DNA of 64,000 nucleotides from NCBI RefSeq assembly GCF_003951315.1, contig NZ_QLJH01000001.1, positions 124,001 to 188,000 of the forward strand. The letters run 5' to 3'. Under the pieces are notes generated by a model. That model saw only the letters and a program-made list of their open reading frames with translations, had not been told where the DNA came from and searched no databases. This DNA is from Sphingomonas sp. S-NIH.Pt15_0812 (GTDB lineage Bacteria > Pseudomonadota > Alphaproteobacteria > Sphingomonadales > Sphingomonadaceae). Both the position numbers and the translations under genes were made by a program. Shown piece by piece: positions 1 to 8,352 of the stretch (position 1 is the stretch's first letter; each line of letters begins with the position of its first letter).

Positions 1-536
1 TCGGCGACGGCTCGATCGACTCGGTCATGGGCGTCGTCCAGGCACGCGACATCGCCGCCGCGCTGTTGCGACAGGAACCGCTCGATCTGGCGGCGCTGAT
101 GCGCAAGGCGCCGGTGGTGATCGACCAGGTCGACGCGCCCGACGCCTTCGTCACGCTGCGGGCGGCGGAGGTGCCGATGGCGCTGATCCACGACGAATAT
201 GGACATTTCGAAGGGATCGTGACGCCGGCCGACCTGCTGGCGGCGATCGCGGGCGGCGACCCGGCGGAGGCGTCGTCGGAGGACGGCCCGGCGATCGTCC
301 AGCGCGACGACGGCTCGCTGCTCGTGGCGGGCACGGCGGCGGCGGACATGCTGGCGGAGCGGCTGGACATCGAACTGCCCGAGGACCGCGACTATGCCAC
401 CGCCGCCGGGCTGGCGCTGGCGGTGTTCCGCTATCTGCCGGCGGAAGGCGAGAGTTTCGTCGAGCAGGGCTGGCGGTTCGAGGTGGTCGACCTGGACGGA
501 CGCCGGATCGACAAGCTGCTGGTGAGCCGCGCCTAG
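1..536 (+). CDS. CBS-pair / CorC-HlyC domain protein, C-terminal part
   Basis: Partial gene: the frame is already open at base 3 and ends with TAG at 534-536, so only the last 177 or so codons are present. The visible part holds the end of a CBS domain, with the typical stretch PMALIHDEYGHFEGIVTP and then DLLAAIAG. After it comes a CorC_HlyC (transporter-associated) domain ending in a GWRFEVVDLDGRRIDKLLV-type segment. These domains follow an N-terminal membrane DUF21 domain in hemolysin-family/CorB-like proteins linked to Mg/Co efflux, or stand alone in CorC-like proteins. The upstream part lies outside the window, so which of the two it is cannot be decided. It faces rdgB across a shared hairpin terminator. 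Confidence 0.8.
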   Translation, partial: GDGSIDSVMGVVQARDIAAALLRQEPLDLAALMRKAPVVIDQVDAPDAFVTLRAAEVPMALIHDEYGHFEGIVTPADLLAAIAGGDPAEASSEDGPAIVQRDDGSLLVAGTAAADMLAERLDIELPEDRDYATAAGLALAVFRYLPAEGESFVEQGWRFEVVDLDGRRIDKLLVSRA

Positions 537-542
537 CGTGCA

Positions 543-570
543 CGGGCGGATGACCTGGGTCATCCGCCCG
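543..570. terminator. bidirectional hairpin terminator
   Basis: A perfect 12-bp inverted repeat, CGGGCGGATGAC (543-554) with GTCATCCGCCCG (559-570) around a CTGG loop, lies between the convergent CBS gene and rdgB. No long T-run follows on either side, so efficiency is uncertain. Its position between two facing stop codons supports a shared terminator. Confidence 0.6.
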
Positions 571-578
571 GCCCGTCG

Positions 579-1208
579 TCAGAATACGGCCGCGACCATT
601 TGCTGGAACGCGTCGCCCCGGTGGCTGATCCGGTTCTTCAGCGGCTCGTCCATCTCGGCGAAGGTCACGTCATGGCCATCGGGCTGGAAGATCGGGTCAT
701 AGCCATGGCCCTTGTCCCCGCGCGGCGGATGGACCAGCGTGCCGTCGACCCGTCCCTCGAACCATTCGACATGGCCGTCGGGCCAGGCGAGCGCCAGCGC
801 GCAGACGAAATGCGCGGTGCGGGCGGGGTGGTCGCCGCTCTCGCCGATGCGCGTCTCGATCAGGTCCATGGCGCGGGCGAAGTCCTTGTCCTCGCCGGCC
901 CAGCGCGCCGAGAAGATGCCGGGATCGCCGCCCAGCGCGTCGACGCACAGGCCACTATCGTCGGCGAGCGCGGGCAGGCCGGACAGGTCGGCCGCCGCCC
1001 GCGCCTTCAACTCGGCGTTCATGACGAAGGTGGTGCCCGTCTCCTCCGGCTCGGGCAGGTCGAGCGACGCGGCGGACACCACGTCCAGCCCGCGCCCCTC
1101 CAGCAGCGCCGCGATCTCGCGCACCTTGCCGGCATTGTGGCTGGCGATCACCAGCGTGCCGGGGGTCAGCTTGCGGATCGCCTGGGGCTCGTCGCCCTCG
1201 CCGCTCAT
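579..1208 (-). CDS. rdgB: XTP/dITP pyrophosphatase (RdgB/HAM1 family)
   Basis: 209 aa, the usual length. It hydrolyses non-canonical purine triphosphates (dITP, XTP) to monophosphates and so keeps deaminated bases out of DNA and RNA. The N-terminal substrate-binding motif is [10 protein letters not shown], followed by the metal/catalytic region [13 protein letters not shown] and the GIFSARWAG segment. C-terminal HRGDAF is also typical of the family. The ATG overlaps the rph stop by 4 bp (1205-1208), so rph and rdgB are translationally coupled, an arrangement common in alphaproteobacteria. Confidence 0.95.
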   Translation of the reverse strand: MSGEGDEPQAIRKLTPGTLVIASHNAGKVREIAALLEGRGLDVVSAASLDLPEPEETGTTFVMNAELKARAAADLSGLPALADDSGLCVDALGGDPGIFSARWAGEDKDFARAMDLIETRIGESGDHPARTAHFVCALALAWPDGHVEWFEGRVDGTLVHPPRGDKGHGYDPIFQPDGHDVTFAEMDEPLKNRISHRGDAFQQMVAAVF

Positions 1209-1927
1209 GCCTTCACCGCCCGGTCCTGCGCCGCGAAGATCTCGGTGCAGCCCATCCGCGCCAGGCGGAGCAGGCGGAGCAGCGCCTCCTCGTCATAGGT
1301 GGCATGTTCGGCGGTCGCCTGCGCCTCGGCGATATGGCCGTTTTCGAGCAACACGAAATTGGCGTCGGCATCGGCGTTGGAATCCTCGTCATAGTCGAGG
1401 TCGAGCACCGGCGTGCCCTTGTAGATGCCGCAGGACACGGCCGCGACCTTCTGGCGGATCGGGTCGGCGGACAGCTTGCCGTTCTGGAGCAGCGTGTCGA
1501 CCGCCAGGCGCAGCGCCACCCAGGCGCCGGAGATGGAGGCGGTGCGGGTGCCGCCATCGGCCTGGATCACGTCGCAGTCGAGCACGATCTGCCGCTCGCC
1601 CAGCGCCTTCAGGTCGACGACCGAGCGCAGGCTGCGGCCGATCAGCCGCTGGATCTCCTGGGTGCGGCCGGACTGCTTGCCCTTGGCGGCCTCGCGATTG
1701 CCGCGCGTATGGGTGGCGCGGGGCAACATGCCATATTCGGCGGTCACCCAGCCCTCGCCCTTGCCGCGCAGGAAGGGGGGCACGCGCTCCTCGACGCTGG
1801 CGGTGACGAGCACGCGGGTGTCGCCGAAGCCGATCAGCACCGATCCCTCGGCATGGCGGGTGAAGCGGGGCTGGATCGAGATCGCGCGCATCTGGTCGGG
1901 GGTGCGGCCGCTGGGGCGCATGGGCAT
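1205..1927 (-). CDS. rph: ribonuclease PH
   Basis: 240 aa. Phosphorolytic 3'-5' exoribonuclease that trims the 3' end of tRNA precursors. The N-terminal [12 protein letters not shown], the [13 protein letters not shown] segment and the [12 protein letters not shown] motif are characteristic of bacterial RNase PH, as is the [17 protein letters not shown] phosphate-binding region. Translation may start at the first ATG (1927) or two codons later (1921); both give a normal N-terminus. It is transcribed divergently from hrcA with a 64-bp gap and is coupled to rdgB downstream. Confidence 0.96.
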   Translation of the reverse strand: MPMRPSGRTPDQMRAISIQPRFTRHAEGSVLIGFGDTRVLVTASVEERVPPFLRGKGEGWVTAEYGMLPRATHTRGNREAAKGKQSGRTQEIQRLIGRSLRSVVDLKALGERQIVLDCDVIQADGGTRTASISGAWVALRLAVDTLLQNGKLSADPIRQKVAAVSCGIYKGTPVLDLDYDEDSNADADANFVLLENGHIAEAQATAEHATYDEEALLRLLRLARMGCTEIFAAQDRAVKA

Positions 1928-1991
1928 TATCCTGCAAGTGTCGGTTATGCCGACGCCTAGCCTTCCGTTCGGGAACAGGCCAGCCTAGATC

Positions 1992-3041
1992 ATGCGGATG
2001 ATGAGCCCGCCCGTCACCGAACTGACCGACCGCGCGCGGGAGATCTTCCGTGCTGTCGTCGATGGCTATCTGGCCAGCGGCATGCCGGTGGGGTCGAAGA
2101 CGATCGCCATCGCCTCGGGCCTCAACCTGTCGCCCGCCTCGATCCGGGGGGTGATGGGCGAACTGGAGGCGCTGGGTCTGCTCGCCAGCCCGCACACCTC
2201 GGCGGGGCGGGTGCCGACCGACCGGGGGCTGCGCCTGTTCGTCGACGGGATGATGCAGGCCGCCGAACCCTCGGCCGAGGAGCGTGCGCAGATCGAGCAG
2301 CGCAGCCGCAGCGGCGGCCCGGTCGAGGAGGCGCTGGCGGCGACCACGGCGGCGCTGTCCGGCCTGTCGGCCTGTGCCGGGCTGGTGCTGGTGCCCAAGC
2401 GCGAGTTGCGGCTGCGCTCGATCGGCTTCGTGCCGCTGTCGCCGGACCAGGCGCTGGCGGTGCTGGTGGCGGAGGACGGATCGGTCGAGAACCGGGTGCT
2501 CGACCTGCCCGCCGGGATCGATCCGTCCGCGCTGGTCGTGGCGGGCAACTACATGTCGCAGCGGCTGGGCGGGCTGACGCTGGGCGAGGCGCGGGTGCGG
2601 GTCGAACAGGAACTGACGGCGGGCCGCGCCGCGCTCGACGATGCCGGCCGCGCGCTGGTCGAACGCGGGCTGGCGGTCTGGTCGGAGGATGGCGACCGGC
2701 GGCCGGTGCTGATCGTGCGCGGGCAGGGGCGGCTGATCGACGCCGCCGCCGTCGCCGATCTCGACCGGGTGCGCGACCTGCTCGACGACCTGGAGGGCAA
2801 GCAGGAGATCGCGGCGCTGCTCGACAGCGCGCGGGCGGGCGACGCGACGCGGATCTTCATCGGCGCGGAGAACAAGCTGTTCGCGCTGTCGGGCTCGTCG
2901 GTGATCGCGCGGCCGTTCCGCGGACCGGGCGGGCAGGTCGTCGGCGTGGTGGGGGTGATCGGCCCCACGCGGTTGAACTATGCGCGCATCGTGCCCATGG
3001 TGGATTTCACGGCCGCAACGCTGGCCCGTTTGATGGGCTGA
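1992..3041 (+). CDS. hrcA: heat-inducible transcription repressor HrcA
   Basis: 349 aa. HrcA normally binds CIRCE operators and represses groESL (and sometimes dnaK) until heat or misfolded protein titrates GroEL. The N-terminal winged helix (about residues 8-75) contains DRAREIFRAVVDGYLASG, PVGSKTIA and TSAGRVPTDRGLRLFVD, all diagnostic. The C-terminal GAF-like domain ends with a GPTRLNYARIVPMVDF signature. Start ATG at 1992; a second ATG at 1998 is possible. grpE follows after 13 bp, forming the standard hrcA-grpE operon. I saw no CIRCE sequence near it, so autoregulation is not evident here. Confidence 0.95.
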   Translation: MRMMSPPVTELTDRAREIFRAVVDGYLASGMPVGSKTIAIASGLNLSPASIRGVMGELEALGLLASPHTSAGRVPTDRGLRLFVDGMMQAAEPSAEERAQIEQRSRSGGPVEEALAATTAALSGLSACAGLVLVPKRELRLRSIGFVPLSPDQALAVLVAEDGSVENRVLDLPAGIDPSALVVAGNYMSQRLGGLTLGEARVRVEQELTAGRAALDDAGRALVERGLAVWSEDGDRRPVLIVRGQGRLIDAAAVADLDRVRDLLDDLEGKQEIAALLDSARAGDATRIFIGAENKLFALSGSSVIARPFRGPGGQVVGVVGVIGPTRLNYARIVPMVDFTAATLARLMG

Positions 3042-3054
3042 TACAGGGAACGAC

Positions 3055-3615
3055 ATGACCGATACGACTGACACGCAGGACGACACTCTGCGCGCCGAGA
3101 CCGCCCAGGCCGCGCCCGAACTGGCGGAGCACGACGCCGCCGCCGCGCGCATCGCCGAGCTGGAGAGCCAGCTGGCCGAGGCCCGGCAGCAATATCTCTA
3201 TGCCCAGGCCGATATGCAGAATGTGCGCCGCCGCGCCGAGAAGGACGTGGTGGATGCGCGCAACTATGCCGCCACCGCCTTCGCCCGCGACGTGCTGTCG
3301 GTCGCCGACAATCTGTCGCGCGGCCTGGCGGCGATCCCGGCCGACGCGCGCGAGGACGAGCGGTTCAAGGGGCTGGTCACCGGCCTCGACGCGACCGGCC
3401 GCGAGCTGGACAGCGTGCTGACCCGCCACGGCATCACCCGCATCCAGGCGATGGGCGCGAAGCTCGATCCCAACCAGCATCAGGCGATGATGGAAATGCC
3501 GAGCGACGCGGAGCCGGGCACGATCGTGCAGGAGATGCAGGCCGGCTATATGATCAAGGACCGCCTGCTCCGCCCGGCACTGGTCGCGGTGGCGAAGGCC
3601 CCGACCGCCGGCTGA
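3055..3615 (+). CDS. grpE: nucleotide exchange factor GrpE
   Basis: 186 aa. It releases ADP from DnaK during the Hsp70 cycle. An acidic, Ala-rich N-terminus and a long coiled coil (about residues 25-60) lead to the signature LYAQADMQNVRRRAEKDV. The C-terminal beta domain carries NQHQAMMEMPSDAEPGTIV and GYMIKDRLLRPALVAVAK. It is co-transcribed with hrcA; its partners dnaK and dnaJ lie about 5 kb downstream on the same strand. A strong hairpin follows the stop codon. Confidence 0.96.
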   Translation: MTDTTDTQDDTLRAETAQAAPELAEHDAAAARIAELESQLAEARQQYLYAQADMQNVRRRAEKDVVDARNYAATAFARDVLSVADNLSRGLAAIPADAREDERFKGLVTGLDATGRELDSVLTRHGITRIQAMGAKLDPNQHQAMMEMPSDAEPGTIVQEMQAGYMIKDRLLRPALVAVAKAPTAG

Positions 3616-3621
3616 TGTCGC

Positions 3622-3654
3622 CGGACCACCGCTCGCCGGTCGAGCGGTGGTCCG
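3622..3654. terminator. bidirectional terminator between grpE and the glycosyltransferase gene
   Basis: A perfect 13-bp stem, CGGACCACCGCTC (3622-3634) with its complement at 3642-3654 and a 7-nt loop. It sits in the 48-bp gap between convergent grpE and the glycosyltransferase gene. No U-tract follows. It probably serves both transcripts. Confidence 0.7.
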
Positions 3655-3663
3655 TGCCGCGGG

Positions 3664-4827
3664 CTAAAGTCCCGCCACCTGGCGCAGATGGTCGATGCGC
3701 CGCTCGAACTCGCGCTCGAAACTATGCTCCCGGCCAAGGGCGGCGGCGTTGGTGGAAAGCGCCACCAGCCGCGCCCGATCGTTCGACAGGCTGATGATCG
3801 CCGCCGCCGCGCCGTCCACCGAATCCATCGGGACCCGCGGCCCGATCTCGCCCAGCCGGGTGATGCCGCGAAACGCGGCGTTGTTATAGCCGACGATCGG
3901 CACGCCGCAGCTCAGCGTTTCCATATAGGTGCAGGACGGGTCCGACTGGCGGTGGCAGCAGAGGAACAGGTCGGTCCGGGCGGTCATCGCCGGGATCAAC
4001 GCCTCCTCGAACGGCACGGGGCCGTGCAGCGTCACCCGGTTCCCCAGGCCTGTCGCCGCGATCCGCGCCGCCATGCCGGCGCGCAGATCGCCATCGCCAT
4101 AGACGTCGAGCGTGAAGTCCAGCCCCGCGCGGACCAGCGCGTCCGCCACCGGCAGCAGGTGATCGGCCCCCTTCATCCGCTCCAGCCGGCCGGAAAAGGC
4201 GATCCGCAACGGCCCGCCCGTCCGCATCTGGCGATGCTTCTCGGCCAGCGCCTCCGCCCCGATCTGCTTGGCGTCGCTGGTGCGCGTGTCCAGATAGAGC
4301 AGGGGAGCCGGAGTGAGCCGGCGATAGGCGTTGAAGGCGGGGGTGCCGTTGCACTGCAAGCCTTGCGACCGCGCAAAGGCGCGCCGCCGCCGCCGCTCCA
4401 TGCCGATCGTCCATACGCCCGATTTGGCCATCTGCACCGACAGGCCGTTATACAGCCGGTTGATCCGCAGTCGCGTGGCGAGCGTATATTCGATGATGTA
4501 GACCAGGGGCGCGGACACCGTCCCGGCCAACGTGAAATCCGTGTGGATGTCGCCCGCCGCCAGGATCACCGCCGCGTCGTCGAACAGGCCGGGCTCGGCC
4601 AGCGCGTCTGGCCCGATGACGCGCATCTCGACCGGCAGATCCTGCGGCTTGTAGAGCGATCCGAAGGCGATGTCGTGCCGCTGCCCGGCCCGCATCGCGC
4701 AGCGCACCGGGCCGGGCCATAGCCGGGCATAGGCCTGAAGCCCCTCCACCGCCTTGCGATCGAGGAACAGGGCATCACCCTCCGGAACGGCCGATACACT
4801 CGGCAGCACCACCAGCGTTCGCGTCAA
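3664..4827 (-). CDS. glycosyltransferase family 4-like protein
   Basis: 387 aa, cytoplasmic GT-B fold enzyme expected to transfer a sugar from a nucleotide-sugar donor; acceptor unknown. The C-terminal half has the GT4 pattern: RIAFSGRLERMKGADHLL, then LDVYGDGDLR, NRVTLHGPVPFEEAL, and the donor-binding YMETLSCGVPIVGYNN, where the E is the usual EX7E-type glutamate. The N-terminus (LVVLPSVSAVPEGDALFLDRK) fits an acceptor domain. The start is a TTG at 4827 preceded by AAGGA at 8 nt spacing. No polysaccharide cluster surrounds it, so its pathway cannot be inferred. Confidence 0.85.
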   Translation of the reverse strand: MTRTLVVLPSVSAVPEGDALFLDRKAVEGLQAYARLWPGPVRCAMRAGQRHDIAFGSLYKPQDLPVEMRVIGPDALAEPGLFDDAAVILAAGDIHTDFTLAGTVSAPLVYIIEYTLATRLRINRLYNGLSVQMAKSGVWTIGMERRRRRAFARSQGLQCNGTPAFNAYRRLTPAPLLYLDTRTSDAKQIGAEALAEKHRQMRTGGPLRIAFSGRLERMKGADHLLPVADALVRAGLDFTLDVYGDGDLRAGMAARIAATGLGNRVTLHGPVPFEEALIPAMTARTDLFLCCHRQSDPSCTYMETLSCGVPIVGYNNAAFRGITRLGEIGPRVPMDSVDGAAAAIISLSNDRARLVALSTNAAALGREHSFEREFERRIDHLRQVAGL

Positions 4828-5058
4828 AACGATATTCCTTGAAGGTCGCGATCAGTTCGGGAGACGGTCGATCCTGTCATATTCCCGAATCATGAGCTCG
4901 CCGGTGACGATGTCCTAACCTGCCATAGAGGTCGGGGCTTCGTCTACCGCCGCCTGCGAACCCTGGACGATACCGATCGGGTCGGCAGGATGGTCGGCGC
5001 CCTTGCTGAGCGGGACGGGATTTGTCTCTCCGGTCGCGATTGCGCTAAGGAATGCAGG

Positions 5059-6285
5059 ATGTCGCACAACCTGATCGCCGATCGCCCGACCTTCGTCACC
5101 CATCTCGAATGTTCCATGACCGGCGAACGCTATGACGCGGATCGGCTGCATGGCCTGTCGCGCGTCGGCCGGCCGCTGCTGGTCCGCTACGATCTGGCGG
5201 CGGCGGGGGCGGCGCTGTCGCGCGAGGCGCTGACGGCGCGGCCGACCGACCTGTGGCGCTGGCGCGAGCTGCTGCCGGTGCGCCATACCCGCGACGTGGT
5301 CAGCCTGGGCGAGATCGAGACGCCGCTGGTGCCGATCCCGAACAGTGGCGGGGGCGGCAACGTGCTGGTGAAGGACGAGGGGCGGTTGCCGACCGGCAGC
5401 TTCAAGGCGCGCGGGCTGGTGATGGCGGTGGCGATGGCCAAGGAACTGGGCGTCACCCGCATTGCCATGCCGACCAACGGCAATGCCGGCGCGGCGCTGG
5501 CCGCCTATGCGTCGCGTGTCGGGATCGAGACGATCGTCTTCTGCCCCGAGGACACGCCCGAGGTGAACGTGCGCGAGATCGCGATGCAGGGCGCGCGGGT
5601 CTGGCGGGTCAACGGCCTGATCGACGATTGCGGCGCGATCGTCGGCCAGGGGGCGGCGGAGGGGCGCTGGTTCGACTTCTCGACGCTCAAGGAGCCCTAT
5701 CGGATCGAGGGCAAGAAGACGATGGGGCTGGAGCTGGCGGCGCAGTTCGGCTGGGAATTGCCCGATGCGATCTTCTATCCGACCGGCGGCGGCACCGGCC
5801 TGATCGGCATGTGGAAGGCGTTCGACGAGCTGGAGGCGCTCGGCTGGATCGGGTCCAAGCGGCCGCGCATGTACGCCGTGCAGGCGTCGGGCTGCGCGCC
5901 GATCGTCCGCGCCTTCGAGGCGGGCGAGGACCATGCCGAGCGCTGGGAGGATGCGGAGACGGTGGCGGCGGGCATCCGCGTGCCGCGTGCGGTCGGCGAC
6001 TTCCTGATCCTGCGCGCGGTGCGCGAGAGCGGCGGCAAGGCGCTGGGCGTCGGCGATCCGGCGATCCTCCAGGCGGTGGACGAGTGCGCGCGCCGCGACG
6101 GCCTGCTGCTCTGTCCCGAGGGCGGCGCGACGCTGGCCGCCTATCGCGAGGCGCTGCGTACCGGCGAGGTCGACGAGGAGGAGCGGGTGGTGCTGTTCAA
6201 CTGCGCCACCGGCCTGAAATATCCGATGCCGCCCGCGCCGCGCACGCTCGACCGTCACGCGGCGATCGACTTCGACGCGCTATGA
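5059..6285 (+). CDS. thrC: threonine synthase-like PLP enzyme (fold type II)
   Basis: 408 aa from the ATG at 5059, preceded by AAGGA at 5047-5051; an in-frame upstream ATG (4990) lacks a Shine-Dalgarno and would add 23 unlikely residues. The family makes threonine from O-phosphohomoserine. Visible features are an N-terminal zinc-ribbon-like [19 protein letters not shown] remnant, the PLP-lysine motif TGSFKARG, the [14 protein letters not shown] loop, and the glycine-rich phosphate loop [19 protein letters not shown]. Related lyases share this fold, so the precise substrate is inferred. The stop overlaps the trhO start (ATGA). The 230-bp gap back to the divergent glycosyltransferase gene must contain both promoters. 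Confidence 0.8.
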   Translation: MSHNLIADRPTFVTHLECSMTGERYDADRLHGLSRVGRPLLVRYDLAAAGAALSREALTARPTDLWRWRELLPVRHTRDVVSLGEIETPLVPIPNSGGGGNVLVKDEGRLPTGSFKARGLVMAVAMAKELGVTRIAMPTNGNAGAALAAYASRVGIETIVFCPEDTPEVNVREIAMQGARVWRVNGLIDDCGAIVGQGAAEGRWFDFSTLKEPYRIEGKKTMGLELAAQFGWELPDAIFYPTGGGTGLIGMWKAFDELEALGWIGSKRPRMYAVQASGCAPIVRAFEAGEDHAERWEDAETVAAGIRVPRAVGDFLILRAVRESGGKALGVGDPAILQAVDECARRDGLLLCPEGGATLAAYREALRTGEVDEEERVVLFNCATGLKYPMPPAPRTLDRHAAIDFDAL

Positions 6286-7223
6286 CGATCCGCATCGCGG
6301 CGCTCTACCGCTTCGCCCGGTTCGACGACCCGGCGGCGATCCGCGCGCATCTCCATGCCGCGGCCGAGGCGGCGGGAATCCGCGGCACGCTGCTGGTCGC
6401 GGGCGAGGGGATCAACGGCACCATCGCCGGTGCGCCCGAGGCGATCGACCGGATGCTGGCGACGATCCGCGCGCTGCCCGGGTGCGCCGGGTTGCAGCCC
6501 AAGTTCGCGGTCGCCGAGGCCATGCCCTTCCACCGCTTGAAGGTGCGGCTGAAGCGCGAGATCGTGACCATGGGCGTCGCCGATATCGATCCGCTGGACG
6601 AGGTCGGCACCTATGTCGCGCCGGCCGACTGGAACGCGCTGATCGACGATCCCGAGACGGTGGTGATCGATACGCGCAACGATTACGAGGTCGCGGTCGG
6701 CAGCTTCGTCGGCGCGGTCGATCCCGAAACCGCCAGCTTCCGCGACTTTCCCGCCTGGGTCGCCGCCAATCGCGATCGGCTGGCCGGGCGGCGCGTGGCG
6801 ATGTTCTGCACCGGCGGCATCCGCTGCGAGAAGGCGACCGCCTATCTCAAGCGCGAAGGGTTCGACGACGTCCACCATCTGGACGGCGGCATCCTGCGCT
6901 ATCTGGAGGACATGCCGGCGGAGGACAGCCGCTGGCAGGGCGAATGTTTCGTGTTCGACGAGCGCGTCGCGGTCGGCCATGGCCTGGCGCCGGGCAGCCA
7001 TGCGCTGTGCCGTGCCTGCCGGATGCCGGTCAGCGCGGCCGATCGCGCCTCGCCGCTCCATGAGGAGGGGGTGAGCTGCCCGCGCTGCCATGCCACCCGC
7101 AGCGAGGAACAGCGCGCCGGCTATGCGGAGCGCCACCGCCAGGCCCAACTCGCCGCCGAACGGGGGCAGGCGCATGTCGGCGCGGTGCAGCCCGGGCGGG
7201 CGCGGGACGACGACCCCGCCTGA
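6282..7223 (+). CDS. trhO: tRNA uridine(34) hydroxylase TrhO (rhodanese-domain protein)
   Basis: 313 aa. TrhO (YceA) hydroxylates uridine 34 of certain tRNAs to 5-hydroxyuridine using O2. An N-terminal acylphosphatase-like domain ([16 protein letters not shown], about residues 33-48) precedes a rhodanese domain with [10 protein letters not shown] and the active-site loop [12 protein letters not shown]. The C-terminal Cys-rich part ([15 protein letters not shown]) matches long TrhO forms. The ATG at 6282 overlaps the threonine synthase stop (ATGA), indicating coupling. An Arg/Gln-rich tail follows the last zinc-like motif. Confidence 0.92.
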   Translation: MTIRIAALYRFARFDDPAAIRAHLHAAAEAAGIRGTLLVAGEGINGTIAGAPEAIDRMLATIRALPGCAGLQPKFAVAEAMPFHRLKVRLKREIVTMGVADIDPLDEVGTYVAPADWNALIDDPETVVIDTRNDYEVAVGSFVGAVDPETASFRDFPAWVAANRDRLAGRRVAMFCTGGIRCEKATAYLKREGFDDVHHLDGGILRYLEDMPAEDSRWQGECFVFDERVAVGHGLAPGSHALCRACRMPVSAADRASPLHEEGVSCPRCHATRSEEQRAGYAERHRQAQLAAERGQAHVGAVQPGRARDDDPA

Positions 7224-7232
7224 CGCCGGCGG

Positions 7233-7703
7233 TCAGGCGGTCGGCGTGCCCCGGAACGGCAGCAAGCTCTCATATTGCGCGAGCGGCGGCGCGCCCGGCA
7301 CGACCAGCCCGCGACGGAGCAGGAAGGCATGGCGGACGATCTCCGCCTGCTGCTCGATGCCGTAGCGGGGCAGGGTGACGCCGGGACGGAAGCCATAATC
7401 ATAGCGGCAGAAGGGATGGCGGCGCAGCACCAGGTTGATGCCGCGCTGATGCTGCCAGACATGCGTCATCTCGTGCAGGAACAGCCCCTGCGCGGTGACA
7501 TGCGCCGCGCCGAAATCCTCGCACCAGAGCTGGCCCTTCGGGTGGAAATGGATGCAGCCGCGCGGGGCCATCACCACGTCCTTCGGCTGGAAGAACGCCC
7601 ATTTGCGCCTGGCCAGCCGGACCCGTCCATAATCGATCGCCTCACCGAACATCGCGGCGGCGAGCGCCGTTTCGGCGGGGGTGAGCGGTCGGTCGCCCGT
7701 CAC
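7233..7703 (-). CDS. small HExxH zinc-peptidase-like protein (vgr-related)
   Basis: 156 aa, no signal peptide or membrane segment. It contains HEMTH (residues 77-81) in FLHEMTHVWQHQRG, a zincin-type zinc site seen in small proteins often annotated as vgr-related in sphingomonads. IHFHP and Cys-containing segments lie upstream of it. It starts with GTG at 7703, and that GTGA overlaps the stop of the copper chaperone gene. The substrate is unknown; a proteolytic role is inferred from the motif only. Confidence 0.65.
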   Translation of the reverse strand: MTGDRPLTPAETALAAAMFGEAIDYGRVRLARRKWAFFQPKDVVMAPRGCIHFHPKGQLWCEDFGAAHVTAQGLFLHEMTHVWQHQRGINLVLRRHPFCRYDYGFRPGVTLPRYGIEQQAEIVRHAFLLRRGLVVPGAPPLAQYESLLPFRGTPTA

Positions 7704-8179
7704 TTCGCCCCATTGCCGCCGGCGTCATCCCCCGCCGCGACCACCATCGCCTTGCGCGAGACGCGGGTGCCGTCGCCGAAGTTGAAGGTCAGGACCATCG
7801 TGCCGCCCGGCTTGACGCTGGGGTTGATGCCGAACAGCATCAGGTGGCGGCCGCCGGGTTCGAAATCGATCTCGCCCCGGGCGGGCAGGGACAGGCTGTC
7901 CAGCGGCCGCATCGACGTCATGCGGCCGTTCCGCATCGTCTCGTGCATCTCGGTGCGGATCGCGGTGTCGGCGGAGACGCGCAGCAGCGTCATCGGCCGG
8001 TCGCGGCCTCGCACGATCGCATAGCCCGCCGCCGGCCGCCCCGGCACGGCGGGCAGGCGCACCCAGGCCTTGTCCACCGTCACCTCGTCCGGCCGGCCGC
8101 ACGCGGGCAGCGTCAGGGCCGTGGCGAGGCCGAGCAGCGTCGCCGTGCGTGCAACCGGATTCGCGTCCGTCCGTTTCAT
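7700..8179 (-). CDS. periplasmic copper chaperone PCu(A)C family lipoprotein
   Basis: 159 aa. PCu(A)C proteins carry Cu(I) in the periplasm to cytochrome oxidase Cu centres. The signal peptide ends in LPAC, a possible lipobox. The copper-binding signature is present: MHETM, then RMTSM, then GGRHLMLFGI (the HxM-type pair). The C-terminal beta segment is VLTFNFGDGTRVSRKAMV. No SCO or oxidase genes are adjacent. It is divergent from dnaK, sharing a 173-bp intergenic region, and is coupled to the downstream zinc-peptidase-like gene. Confidence 0.85.
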   Translation of the reverse strand: MKRTDANPVARTATLLGLATALTLPACGRPDEVTVDKAWVRLPAVPGRPAAGYAIVRGRDRPMTLLRVSADTAIRTEMHETMRNGRMTSMRPLDSLSLPARGEIDFEPGGRHLMLFGINPSVKPGGTMVLTFNFGDGTRVSRKAMVVAAGDDAGGNGAK

Positions 8180-8242
8180 CGCTTCTGTCCCAATGTCGTG
8201 CGGCTTTCCCGCAACGGTCTTGTGTTCTACGGACCACCCCGT

Positions 8243-8273
8243 CTTGCGGCAAGCCGATGCCCCCCTATATCGC
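8243..8273 (+). promoter_or_regulatory. RpoH (sigma-32)-type heat-shock promoter of dnaK
   Basis: CTTG at 8243-8246 and CCTATAT at 8264-8270 are separated by 17 nt. This matches the alphaproteobacterial RpoH pattern CTTG-N17/18-CYTATNT, lacking only the last weakly conserved G. Transcription would begin near 8277-8280, giving a 5' leader of roughly 75 nt before the dnaK ATG at 8353. No CIRCE operator was seen, so dnaK control here is probably by RpoH rather than HrcA. Confidence 0.75.
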
Positions 8274-8352
8274 CGCCATCAACCAGCGATTGCGCTGCCG
8301 TAACGGGGCGTGATCGCCATGCTTTTTGTTTGATGAGGGGCATCAACGTCAC

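Noticed and set aside
1928..1991. CIRCE operator in the rph-hrcA divergent region
   Set aside because: No TTAGCACTC-N9-GAGTGCTAA-like inverted repeat is present here or before dnaK.
5253..6281. Upstream extension of the trhO frame inside the threonine synthase gene
   Set aside because: The extension is a frame-shifted shadow; homology of TrhO begins at the ATG at 6282, which overlaps the upstream stop in the usual coupled way.
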